5,660 nt of DNA from an uncultured Verrucomicrobiota bacterium (GCA_946543025.1 CAMNLN010000236.1:1-5660), one strand, 5' to 3'; shown: positions 1 through 5,604, counted from the first letter of the stretch. Numbers and translations: made by a program. Notes: generated from the letters alone by a model not told the origin.

Positions 1-1
1 C

Positions 2-190
2 CAGTTCTGGCTGCCGCTCGGTGCGCTGGCCACGTGCCTCTTCTGCTGCTGGCCGCTTGGGTTCGGATGGGCGGGCTTCCGAAACGAGGCGTCTGCCGGC
101 GCCGGGTGGAATCTGCCCGCGATTCTCAAGCGCTACATGCGCTACGTCCTGCCGTTCGTCCTGCTCGGCATCCTCGTTGGCGGGCTGTGA
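2..190 (+). CDS. Sodium:neurotransmitter symporter (NSS/SNF) family transporter, C-terminal end
   Basis: Only the last 62 codons are present; the gene enters from the left edge and stops at TGA 188-190. The frame reads FWLPLGALATCLFCCWPLGF, then WAGFRNEASAGAGW, then LKRYMRYVLPFVLLGILVGGL and stop. This is a hydrophobic helix, a short polar loop with a Gly/Glu/Asn-rich stretch, a basic linker (KRYMRY) and a final hydrophobic helix containing Pro. That layout matches the last two transmembrane segments of bacterial sodium-dependent NSS transporters, where a 'kyv.P' element opens the final helix. Family members are inner-membrane proteins that import amino acids or related small solutes with sodium. 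The substrate cannot be told from this fragment. It converges on the PATR gene downstream. Other multi-pass transporters ending in a similar helix pair are possible. Confidence 0.7.
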   Translation, partial: QFWLPLGALATCLFCCWPLGFGWAGFRNEASAGAGWNLPAILKRYMRYVLPFVLLGILVGGL

Positions 191-574
191 GGAACTCCCG
201 CCCTCTTGCGCCCAGGGCCGGTGTCCGCGTCCGCAGCCGATTCACTCTGCCCGGTACTTCACGCGCACGGAACTCAAGCGCACCATGCAGCACACGTTCT
301 TGTCGCGTCCGCGACTCCTCTTCATCGGCGGCGGATGGCGGGGACGAAGGCGCACGAAGCGTGCCGACAGCGCGCAAGTCCACGGAGAAGCTCTTCCCCA
401 TGTCAGTGCACGCCGTCATTTTGCCGCCCAATCTGACCAATCTGCCGCCAAATCTATCATGATTTGGCGGCAGAACAACCATGTAAGGGCGGCAAATCCT
501 TACAGCACGCGGGACGCGAGGTTCATTGCACGGGCAGTCCGGCGCTCAATCACAGGGGGGGGGCGCCCGTCGGC
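191..574. other. Convergent intergenic region without a supported gene
   Basis: This 384-base stretch separates a plus-strand and a minus-strand gene that converge. Several frames are open on both strands between about 34 and 482, as expected in GC-rich DNA. None has a Shine-Dalgarno sequence at a sensible distance or a recognisable domain, and the frames compete with each other. From 197 to 417 I see nothing identifiable, although the lack of stops on both strands means a degenerate or repeated sequence cannot be excluded. From 420 to 496 there is a nested inverted repeat (separate entry). A run of nine G lies at 555-563, just beyond the stop of the PATR gene. No T-rich intrinsic terminator is visible for either converging gene. 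Confidence 0.6.
420..496. repeat. Nested inverted repeat with four mirror-symmetric TGCCGCC sites
   Basis: The inner arms CTGCCGCCAAATC (442-454) and GATTTGGCGGCAG (461-473) are a perfect 13-bp inverted repeat around a 6-base loop. The outer arms TTTGCCGCCC (420-429) and GGGCGGCAAA (487-496) are a perfect 10-bp inverted repeat sharing the same centre to within one base. The heptamer TGCCGCC therefore occurs at 422 and 443 on the plus strand and, as GGCGGCA, at 466 and 488. The two sites of each half are 21-22 bp apart, about two helical turns. No T-run follows the hairpin on either strand, so it is not a canonical intrinsic terminator. It could be an operator for an oligomeric DNA-binding protein, a REP-like palindromic element, or a structure that blocks or stabilises the ends of the two converging transcripts. 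Confidence 0.75.
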
Positions 575-2965
575 CTATCGGATCGAGATCACGGTGCCCC
601 GCCTGAAGGACAGCACGAGGTCATGCCGCGCCGCGTCGTACGTCACCATCCATCCGCTCGGCAGGTTCGTGGCGCCGAATTCGCCCGTCGCGCCGGCCAG
701 GTTCGTGGCGATGACGTACTTCGTCTGCTGGTCCAGCTTCGCGACGTCGTTGACGCGCAGGGACATCTTGGAGAGGTCCAGTTCGCCCGGATAGCTGAAG
801 CAGTCGCTGTTTCCGGCATCGTCCACGTCGATCTCCAGCGCCACGCCGTCCGCGATGTTCATCGGCCCGCCGGAGATCGTCAGGGTCCCGACCGCGTCCG
901 GTCCCATGCCTGGCGCGATGGTACGGGTGACCGTGAGGTTGCGGTTCGCCATCTCCGTGAACCGCCCGCCGCCGCCGATCCGGGGGAATGTATGGAAGGA
1001 CTGGTTCATCCGGAACGTCGCGCCGCTGTTCACGTAGGCACCGGAGCAGTTGGGGAATACGTTTGTCAGCTTCGTGTTCACGGCAAACGACCCCTGCATC
1101 ACGCGGATGGAACCGTTGAACGTGTGGTTCGTGGCCATCAGGGCCAGCTCCTTGGCACCCCACTTCTCGAGGCCGCCGTCGCTTTCCGCGCCGGAAAGCA
1201 GGGGGGAGTTGAACCAGAGGCCGCAGACCGCGTTCGAGAACACCGCGCCGCCTTCGCGGATCGTGAAGAGGAGGCTGTTTTTCGTGAGGGCGTCACTCGG
1301 ATAGCTGCATGAACCCCATTGGTTCGTGTCCGTGGTGGCGATCTCAAACACGCCGCCGTTGAAGTTGACGGTGCCCGTGCGGTTGGGGTTGACGAGACAT
1401 ACGCCCGTCTTGGACAGGACGCGCATGACGCCGCCGGTCTCGATGTTAAGCACGGACTTGGACGGATTGGAGTAGACGCTTTGCGTGTCGCCCGAAACGC
1501 GAAATGTCGACACGACCATCGTTCCGGCCCGGCAGACCGTCGTCGTAGCCGGGCTGCTGTAGGCGTTCAGCACGTTCGCGTTCGAGAAGTCGGCCAGCCC
1601 GCCCGAGACCGTCAGACGCCCGTTGTTGCAGCAGTGGGGGTTGCCGGCCACCTTCAGGACCCCTCCCGTGACCATCAGATGCCAGCCAGGACCCACGTTC
1701 AGGCTCGCATTGTCGTTCACCCCGGAGAACGATGCGCCGCCCACCTCCGTCACGCCGCTCGCGACGATCGTGCGCGGCGCGTAGGCCAGAAGGCGCCTGA
1801 TGACGTTCGTGCGCCCCTCCGGAGGCGCCAGGATGATCGGCGCCGAGCCGTTCGACCCCTTGACCGTCTGGAGCGTCCCTTTCGCGTCCGCGCATGAAAA
1901 CGTGCCGTGTATGATCCAGCTGTTCGCGTCGCCGGCGTTGGAGTTCGCGGAAAAGCGGATCGTCACGCCGGCGCCGATCAGGATGTTCCTGTTCTCGTGG
2001 AGGTCGATCTTGTTTTCGGCTACGAGGTTTCCGCCCGCCTCGGCGAAGATGTTGTTCGTCGGAGACTCCGGGATCGCACCGAAGTTGCGGTCCGCCCCGA
2101 AGTTCACGTTCCCGGTCGTACGTATCCAGTTGCCGCCCCGGTGCGTATTCACCGGCTCGGACGAATACCAGCCCTTGCGGACGACATGGGCCAGCCCGTG
2201 CTGCTCGAAGACCACGCCGCCGTCGTCCTCGCACGCGCTCTCCACCGGGCCGGGCACGTAGTGGTCTCGCTCCGCATACGGCCGCCAGCGAAGGCCGCCC
2301 CGACCGACCTTCAGATGGCTGTTGCCGAAGATGCGCACGGACTGTTCGTAGTGCGACACGCTGCCGCCGTCCACCAGGAGCGTCGAGTACTTGCTGGCAA
2401 TCGCGCTCGTGTCGAACGCCGCCACGCGGAGAACGCCGCCGGTGGATACCGTCAAGACGGAGTTGTCCACGAACGACGCGTTGGCTCCGGTCGGTATGTA
2501 CGACGCCACCCACACGTCTCCTCCGGCGCCAACGGTCAGGCTTCCCTCCAAGTAGAGATTCGTCGCCATGACCTGGTTGTAGAACACGGCGCTGGCTGTT
2601 TTCTCAATGGACAAGGTGGGGTCTGCATAGATCGGCCCGCCCCTGAAGGTGTAGACGCCTCCCTGAGGTTCCTGGTAGATGCCCACGACCACGCCGACGT
2701 CGTCGACCGTGATGTCGGTCGTGACACCTGAAGGCGCCGGATCAAGATAGGCGCGGCTGCCGCTCGTCCAAGCTTCCATCGAGCCCGAGTTGGGATTGTA
2801 CCAGTTCGCGACGGACGTGCTCCACACGGGATTCTCCTGCGTCCCGCGCCAACGATAGTAGATCGAGTTGTCGGCGGCGCAAAGCGGCGAGAGCGCAGCC
2901 TCCATTAGTAGCACGGCGTGGGCGAAGCGGCAAGAGTGCCGCTTCCCCAATGGGGTTGGTATCAT
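575..2965 (-). CDS. Exported autotransporter-strand-repeat (PATR) beta-helix protein
   Basis: The 796-residue product starts at ATG 2965, chosen because AAAGGAG lies 8 bases upstream; the frame stays open further upstream only through palindromic repeats. Residues 1-31 resemble a signal peptide: basic KRHSCR at 8-13, then a hydrophobic stretch ending LSPLCAAD. The mature part opens with a W...NW...W module typical of PATR proteins. It continues as Gly/Asn/Thr/Val-rich repeats such as LTVSTGGVLRV and LNIETGGVMRV, characteristic of a right-handed beta-helix. A PATR-like unit begins near residue 599 (LEKWGAKELALMATNHTFNG), followed by IAPG near 683 and a final strand-rich domain to 796. I see no C-terminal beta-barrel and no PEP-CTERM motif, so it is probably secreted or surface-attached by an unknown route. 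Several Cys residues (for example HCCNNG) are unusual for such a protein. Its ligand or role is unknown; adhesion or glycan binding is only a guess. Confidence 0.8.
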   Translation of the reverse strand: MIPTPLGKRHSCRFAHAVLLMEAALSPLCAADNSIYYRWRGTQENPVWSTSVANWYNPNSGSMEAWTSGSRAYLDPAPSGVTTDITVDDVGVVVGIYQEPQGGVYTFRGGPIYADPTLSIEKTASAVFYNQVMATNLYLEGSLTVGAGGDVWVASYIPTGANASFVDNSVLTVSTGGVLRVAAFDTSAIASKYSTLLVDGGSVSHYEQSVRIFGNSHLKVGRGGLRWRPYAERDHYVPGPVESACEDDGGVVFEQHGLAHVVRKGWYSSEPVNTHRGGNWIRTTGNVNFGADRNFGAIPESPTNNIFAEAGGNLVAENKIDLHENRNILIGAGVTIRFSANSNAGDANSWIIHGTFSCADAKGTLQTVKGSNGSAPIILAPPEGRTNVIRRLLAYAPRTIVASGVTEVGGASFSGVNDNASLNVGPGWHLMVTGGVLKVAGNPHCCNNGRLTVSGGLADFSNANVLNAYSSPATTTVCRAGTMVVSTFRVSGDTQSVYSNPSKSVLNIETGGVMRVLSKTGVCLVNPNRTGTVNFNGGVFEIATTDTNQWGSCSYPSDALTKNSLLFTIREGGAVFSNAVCGLWFNSPLLSGAESDGGLEKWGAKELALMATNHTFNGSIRVMQGSFAVNTKLTNVFPNCSGAYVNSGATFRMNQSFHTFPRIGGGGRFTEMANRNLTVTRTIAPGMGPDAVGTLTISGGPMNIADGVALEIDVDDAGNSDCFSYPGELDLSKMSLRVNDVAKLDQQTKYVIATNLAGATGEFGATNLPSGWMVTYDAARHDLVLSFRRGTVISIR

Positions 2966-3096
2966 TGTTGGTTCTCCTTTGGGTTGGATGCAAAACTCGG
3001 GGAAGCGGCGCTCCTGCCGCTTCCAATACGAACACAAGGGAAGCGACGAGAGCGTCGCTTCCACTGAACTGTCGCCACCAAGATGGCGGCTCTCCA
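2882..3096. repeat. Array of short GAAGCGRC palindromes across the PATR leader and signal peptide
   Basis: Three perfect hairpins are present: GAAGCGGCA/TGCCGCTTC with AGAG loop (2924-2945); GGAAGCGGC/GCCGCTTCC with 6-base loop (3001-3024); GGAAGCGACG/CGTCGCTTCC with AGAG loop (3039-3062). Two degenerate members flank them: GCGGCG/CGCAGC, again with AGAG loop (2884-2899, one mismatched pair), and CGCCA/TGGCG (3073-3088). Their starts are about 43, 78 and 38 bases apart, so they are spaced at roughly 40 bases with one position (around 2963) taken by the gene's leader and start codon. Loops and stems are conserved while the sequences between differ. This is the pattern of a dispersed palindromic (REP-like) repeat family, not of a CRISPR array. 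The two leftmost members lie inside the coding sequence. Confidence 0.8.
2974..2980 (-). promoter_or_regulatory. Ribosome binding site of the PATR gene
   Basis: AAAGGAG on the minus strand lies 8 bases before ATG 2965. It decides the start: an in-frame ATG at 3097 would add 44 residues encoded by palindromic repeats and has no comparable site. The surrounding leader (2962-2987) recurs almost unchanged at 4193-4217. Confidence 0.85.
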
Positions 3097-3150
3097 TACA
3101 GCCGCGCCACGCGCGGTCCTTTCGCTACGGGCCTCGTAGTGCGCCCCCCC

Positions 3151-3180
3151 GCAAATATTGGCAATTTCCGCAATTATGGG
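3151..3180. other. AT-rich patch with phased GCAA motifs
   Basis: In GC-rich surroundings, this 30-base patch carries GCAA at 3151, 3161 and 3170, each followed by A/T, so the motif recurs about once per helical turn. It sits next to a run of seven C (3144-3150), 12 bases past the stop of the nuclease gene and upstream of the PATR gene. On the minus strand it contains TTGCCA, a fair -35 hexamer, but no matching -10 lies at 16-18 bases. It may be a curved or regulatory segment for the PATR gene; that is not shown by the sequence. Confidence 0.3.
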
Positions 3181-3192
3181 GCATCGCGTCCC

Positions 3193-4076
3193 TCACGCCA
3201 TCGACGCCTGGAGCTTCTTGACCTGCGCGAGCGACAGACCGGAATATCTTGCGACATCCTTCAGCGCAAGAATGCCGTCCTCCAACATCCGTTTCGCCGT
3301 CGCGAGCATCGTCTCGCGCTTGCCGCGCGCCTCGCCGCGCGCCTCGCCGCGCGCCTCGATTCTTTCCATTGCTTCGCACATGTAGTGCCTCCCTTCCTCT
3401 GATTTCTTGAATTTTGATTTACTCTCTTTCTGAGAACGTCGAAGTACATCTCCGCCGCATCGCGGCACAGCAAATCGTGTACCAACTTGCCGATCTCGGT
3501 TTTGCTCCGTGTTGCGCCGTTCACGTAGATGACGTGCGTTCCGTCACAAAGCCGTTTGCCACTGTGCTCTTCCATCCGAAGATACGAGTACAATTCCTGT
3601 CCATCTCCCATCACGTCGTTCTCGGTGATGAAGATGACGTACGTGTCGCGCAGCTTGCCGACATCTTCGCCGGACTTCAACGCGTTCGCATCCATCAGCG
3701 CGGAATTGTAGCGCGCCCGTTTCGGCTCAGCGCCTTTGTCGGCACGCTGGAGCTCGATGTCGTACGCCCTGCCCTTGGAATCCCGGGCGAACACGTCGAA
3801 CCGAACGCCGCGCCCCTGCAGGCTCTTGATCGGATACTCAATCTGCGCCTTGACGACCTTCAGATCCTTCTTGCCGAGGATGATTTGCAAAATCAGTTCG
3901 ATGCATTCAGGCGCGTGCTCAAGGCACTTTGACATAAAGTCATCGTCCATCAGCCGGAAGCGTTCGATCTCCGCAAGGTACTCCGGCTTCATCACATATG
4001 CAGAGCGCCTCGCCCTCGCCTTGTGGGCAACGGTCCCGACCGCTTTCCGCTTTCCGTCATGTATGGACTTCGCCAT
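3193..4076 (-). pseudogene. PD-(D/E)XK nuclease of the Rpn/PDDEXK_2 transposase-like family, frameshifted
   Basis: The gene starts at ATG 4076, with GAGG 8 bases upstream. Residues 42-70 (LMDDDFMSKCLEHAPECIEL onward) match the family's opening. The nuclease core reads VRFDVFARDSKGRAYDIELQ at 91-110, giving candidate active-site residues D94, E108 and Q110, followed by the conserved RARYNSALMDAN. The segments TYVIFITENDVMGDG and GTHVIYVNG follow, then KLVHDLLCRDAAEMYF at 197-212. After residue 219 the family-like continuation (FKKSEEGRHYMCEAMERI, then a GEAR repeat, then a helix-turn-helix-like end SGLSLAQVKKLQ) lies in the -1 frame and ends at 3193. Restoring one base would give about 294 residues. 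As it stands, the initial frame runs on to a stop at 3261, giving 271 residues with an Arg-rich tail. Relatives cut DNA and promote recombination. The catalytic core is intact, so the truncated product could still be active. The gene is visibly less GC-rich than its neighbours, suggesting transfer. Confidence 0.8.
3323..3358. repeat. Three exact 12-bp tandem repeats in the nuclease gene
   Basis: The unit CCGCGCGCCTCG occurs three times in a row without a mismatch. On the minus strand, in the family-like frame, it encodes GEAR repeats (EARGEARGEARG). In the frame actually continuous with the N-terminal part it encodes Arg/Ala-rich RRAA repeats. C-terminal Gly/Glu/Arg repeats of variable number are common in this nuclease family, so this fits slippage-driven length variation. 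Confidence 0.9.
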
Positions 4077-4097
4077 GTCTTTTGCCTCGCTTTCCGT

Positions 4098-4196
4098 TCA
4101 GAGGCACACGCCCCCGCCACGAAAAACGCCGATATGATACCACATCCCCGGCCGCCTATCAAATGGACGACCGCCCGACGCGTGCGCGTATTTCAT
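4098..4196 (-). CDS. Possible 32-residue ORF or remnant start of a lost gene
   Basis: ATG 4196 is preceded by AAAGGAA (4210-4204), and the frame runs MKYAHASGGRPFDRRPGMWY and on to TGA at 4098-4100. The peptide has no signal-peptide character and no motif I recognise. The promoter of the nuclease lies inside it on the same strand. The strong start signal comes from a leader nearly identical to that of the PATR gene. I therefore think it more likely to be the preserved 5' end of another gene, whose body was replaced when the nuclease unit arrived, than a functional small protein. A real small protein cannot be excluded. Confidence 0.2.
   Translation of the reverse strand: MKYAHASGGRPFDRRPGMWYHIGVFRGGGVCL
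4134..4162 (-). promoter_or_regulatory. Sigma70-type promoter of the nuclease gene
   Basis: On the minus strand TTGATA (4162-4157, 5 of 6 to TTGACA) and TATCAT (4139-4134, 5 of 6 to TATAAT) are separated by exactly 17 bases. Transcription would start near 4127, giving a leader of about 50 bases before ATG 4076. It is the best promoter in the window and suggests that the nuclease is an independently expressed unit rather than part of an operon with the glycosidase. Confidence 0.65.
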
Positions 4197-4217
4197 TGCT
4201 GGTTTCCTTTGGATTGG
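4193..4217 (-). promoter_or_regulatory. Second copy of the PATR leader and start region
   Basis: Read on the minus strand, CCAATCCAAAGGAAACCAGC followed by AATGA matches the PATR leader CCAACCCAAAGGAGAACCAA followed by CAATGA (2987-2962) at 23 of 26 aligned columns, with one single-base gap. Both contain the Shine-Dalgarno sequence and the ATG. The two copies lie in the same orientation on either side of the nuclease gene, about 1.2 kb apart. Confidence 0.7.
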
Positions 4218-4253
4218 CAAGTCCGTGCCGCCGAGAGGATCGGCTTCCCGTTC

Positions 4254-5561
4254 TCAGTCGAACTCGATGAACGCGAAGGAGTTCGGCTCCATCTTGACGA
4301 TGCCCGTGCCGTTCGGCCCGGGGACGAGCGGCGTCTCCGTGTAGAAGCGGACGGCGTCCGTGAGGTGGCAGCGGGCGGACGCGCAGCCGCGCGGCGCGAC
4401 GATGTTCACGCGGCGCGTCTCGACCACGTTGTTGTCGTCCGTGAAGCGCGCGACGAGGAGCGCCAGCTTCCCGGCCTTGTTCCGCGCGGCGCAGGCGTAG
4501 AGCTGCGGAGCCTTGAGGTCCTTCGCGTCCACCGTCGCCTTCACCTGCGTGCCGAGGTCCGCGAGGCGACGCCACGCGAGGAACGGGTGGTAGCCGCGCA
4601 TCGGGCGGAGGGTGTGCGTGTCGAAGAGGTTGTTCATGCCGCCGATCACGCGCGCGTCGTAGAACATGATCATGTCGACGGGCGCGTCCTGGCAGGCGAT
4701 CATGACGGCGGCCTCGGCCGCGGCGCCCTTCTCGCTCAGCCGCCCCATCTCGCACTCGAGCGAATACACCCAGCCTTCCGACCAGCTGCGCACGTAGTTC
4801 CACTCGTTCATGTGGCTCTCCGTCTTCGTGAAGCCGTTGTCGTCCAGCAGCTTGCGCGCGTTGCGCGCGGCCTCCGCCACCTTCGCCACGTCGCGGAAGT
4901 AGCAGTGCCAGGAGTAGAAGTCGAGCGGCAGTCCGTTCGCGGCGCAGTACGGGAGGAACTGGTCCTTCCATGCGCCCCACCAGCAGAAGCCCGGGCCGCC
5001 GATCCTGATCGTGTCGCCGAAGCAGGCGCGCAGGTGGCGCGACGTGACCTTGTACAGTTCCAGGAACTGTTCGTTCGTGCCGGTCCACGTAGGTCCAAGG
5101 CGCCCGTCCTTCGCGGGCTTGTTGCCGTCCGGCTCGCACCAGATCTCCCAGTACTTGAGGTTCCACCTGAAGCCGTCGGCCCAGCCTTCGTTGTAGTGGC
5201 GCACGACGTGCTCGCAGATGCGCGCCCACTTTCCGAAATCCTTGGGCGGGTTCACGCCGTACTTCTTGATCCAGTGCTCGATGGACTGCCCGAGGCGGTA
5301 GTACGGCTCCGTGCCGGCGGCGCGCATGGTGGAGAGATACTCGTCCGTGAGCGCGAAGTCGTAGCTCCTCGGGTCGTTCTCGTCCGCGTCGAAGTTCGGG
5401 AAGACGGCCGAGATGTCCACGCAGTGTGGTCCGCCGTACGTCGAGCAGTGGCTCGCGTCGTGGATGCGGGCGTACGGGATCTTGAGCGCCGCGTACTCGT
5501 CGAAGTTTCCCTTCGTCTGGTCGCTCCGGGGCTTCGTGGGGCCGTTGTTGACGGCGTTCAT
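4254..5561 (-). CDS. GH39-like glycoside hydrolase (clan GH-A) with altered acid/base motif
   Basis: The 435-residue product has a TIM-barrel glycosidase core and a C-terminal beta-sandwich (about 350-435). Landmarks are NAVNNGP (2-8), IPYARIHDAS (28-37), FDADENDPRSYDF (57-69), YYRLGQSIEH (87-96), KYWEIWCEPDG (136-146), IRIGGPGFCWW (185-195), LDFYSWHCYF (213-222), ESHMNEWNYV (248-257) and DMIMFYDAR (296-304). By position, E143 is the acid/base and E253 the nucleophile. The Asn normally preceding the acid/base in clan GH-A is Cys142 (codon TGC). GH39 members include beta-xylosidases and related exo-glycosidases; the substrate here is not known. No signal peptide is seen, so the protein is predicted to be cytoplasmic. 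The start is the ATG at the edge of the conserved domain; no good Shine-Dalgarno precedes it, and the frame stays open to the window edge through the terminator at 5605-5629. A slightly different start is possible. Confidence 0.75.
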   Translation of the reverse strand: MNAVNNGPTKPRSDQTKGNFDEYAALKIPYARIHDASHCSTYGGPHCVDISAVFPNFDADENDPRSYDFALTDEYLSTMRAAGTEPYYRLGQSIEHWIKKYGVNPPKDFGKWARICEHVVRHYNEGWADGFRWNLKYWEIWCEPDGNKPAKDGRLGPTWTGTNEQFLELYKVTSRHLRACFGDTIRIGGPGFCWWGAWKDQFLPYCAANGLPLDFYSWHCYFRDVAKVAEAARNARKLLDDNGFTKTESHMNEWNYVRSWSEGWVYSLECEMGRLSEKGAAAEAAVMIACQDAPVDMIMFYDARVIGGMNNLFDTHTLRPMRGYHPFLAWRRLADLGTQVKATVDAKDLKAPQLYACAARNKAGKLALLVARFTDDNNVVETRRVNIVAPRGCASARCHLTDAVRFYTETPLVPGPNGTGIVKMEPNSFAFIEFD

Positions 5562-5604
5562 GCGGCGGATGCCCCCGCGACCCCCTGACGGACTCGGACA
5601 ACAG

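Noticed and set aside
179..202. GGCGGG/CCCGCC hairpin over the transporter stop codon as terminator
   Set aside because: The stem is only 6 bp with a 12-base loop, and is followed by CTCTTGCG rather than a T-run.
442..473. Intrinsic terminator for the converging genes
   Set aside because: The stem is strong, but no T-run follows it on either strand. It is kept as a dyad of unknown role.
126..482. 118-residue minus-strand frame in the convergent intergenic region
   Set aside because: No Shine-Dalgarno precedes its start, it begins inside the inverted repeat and runs into the end of the transporter gene, and no domain is recognised.
464..2731. Plus-strand frames at 464-1312, 1319-1897 and 1907-2731, and the minus-strand frame at 1446-2513
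   Set aside because: They overlap the PATR gene, show Arg/His/Val-biased composition and have no recognisable domain or start signal.
2882..3062. CRISPR-like array
   Set aside because: The repeated units are self-complementary hairpins of differing sequence with irregular short gaps, not identical repeats with uniform spacers. No cas gene is present.
2966..3097. 44-residue N-terminal extension of the PATR protein from ATG 3097
   Set aside because: It is encoded by the palindromic repeats and has no ribosome binding site. The ATG at 2965 has AAAGGAG at 8 bases and is followed by a signal-peptide-like sequence.
4230..4244. GCCGA/TCGGC hairpin after the glycosidase stop as terminator
   Set aside because: The stem is 5 bp with no T-run on the minus strand; too weak to call.
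4023..5588. 521-residue plus-strand open frame
   Set aside because: It is antisense to the GH39-like gene. Its composition (Arg/Val/Ala/Glu/His-rich, no domain) is typical of a shadow frame in GC-rich DNA.
4159..5601. 480-residue minus-strand open frame overlapping the glycosidase
   Set aside because: It is Arg-rich and low in complexity, with no motif. The overlapping frame holds clear catalytic and barrel motifs.
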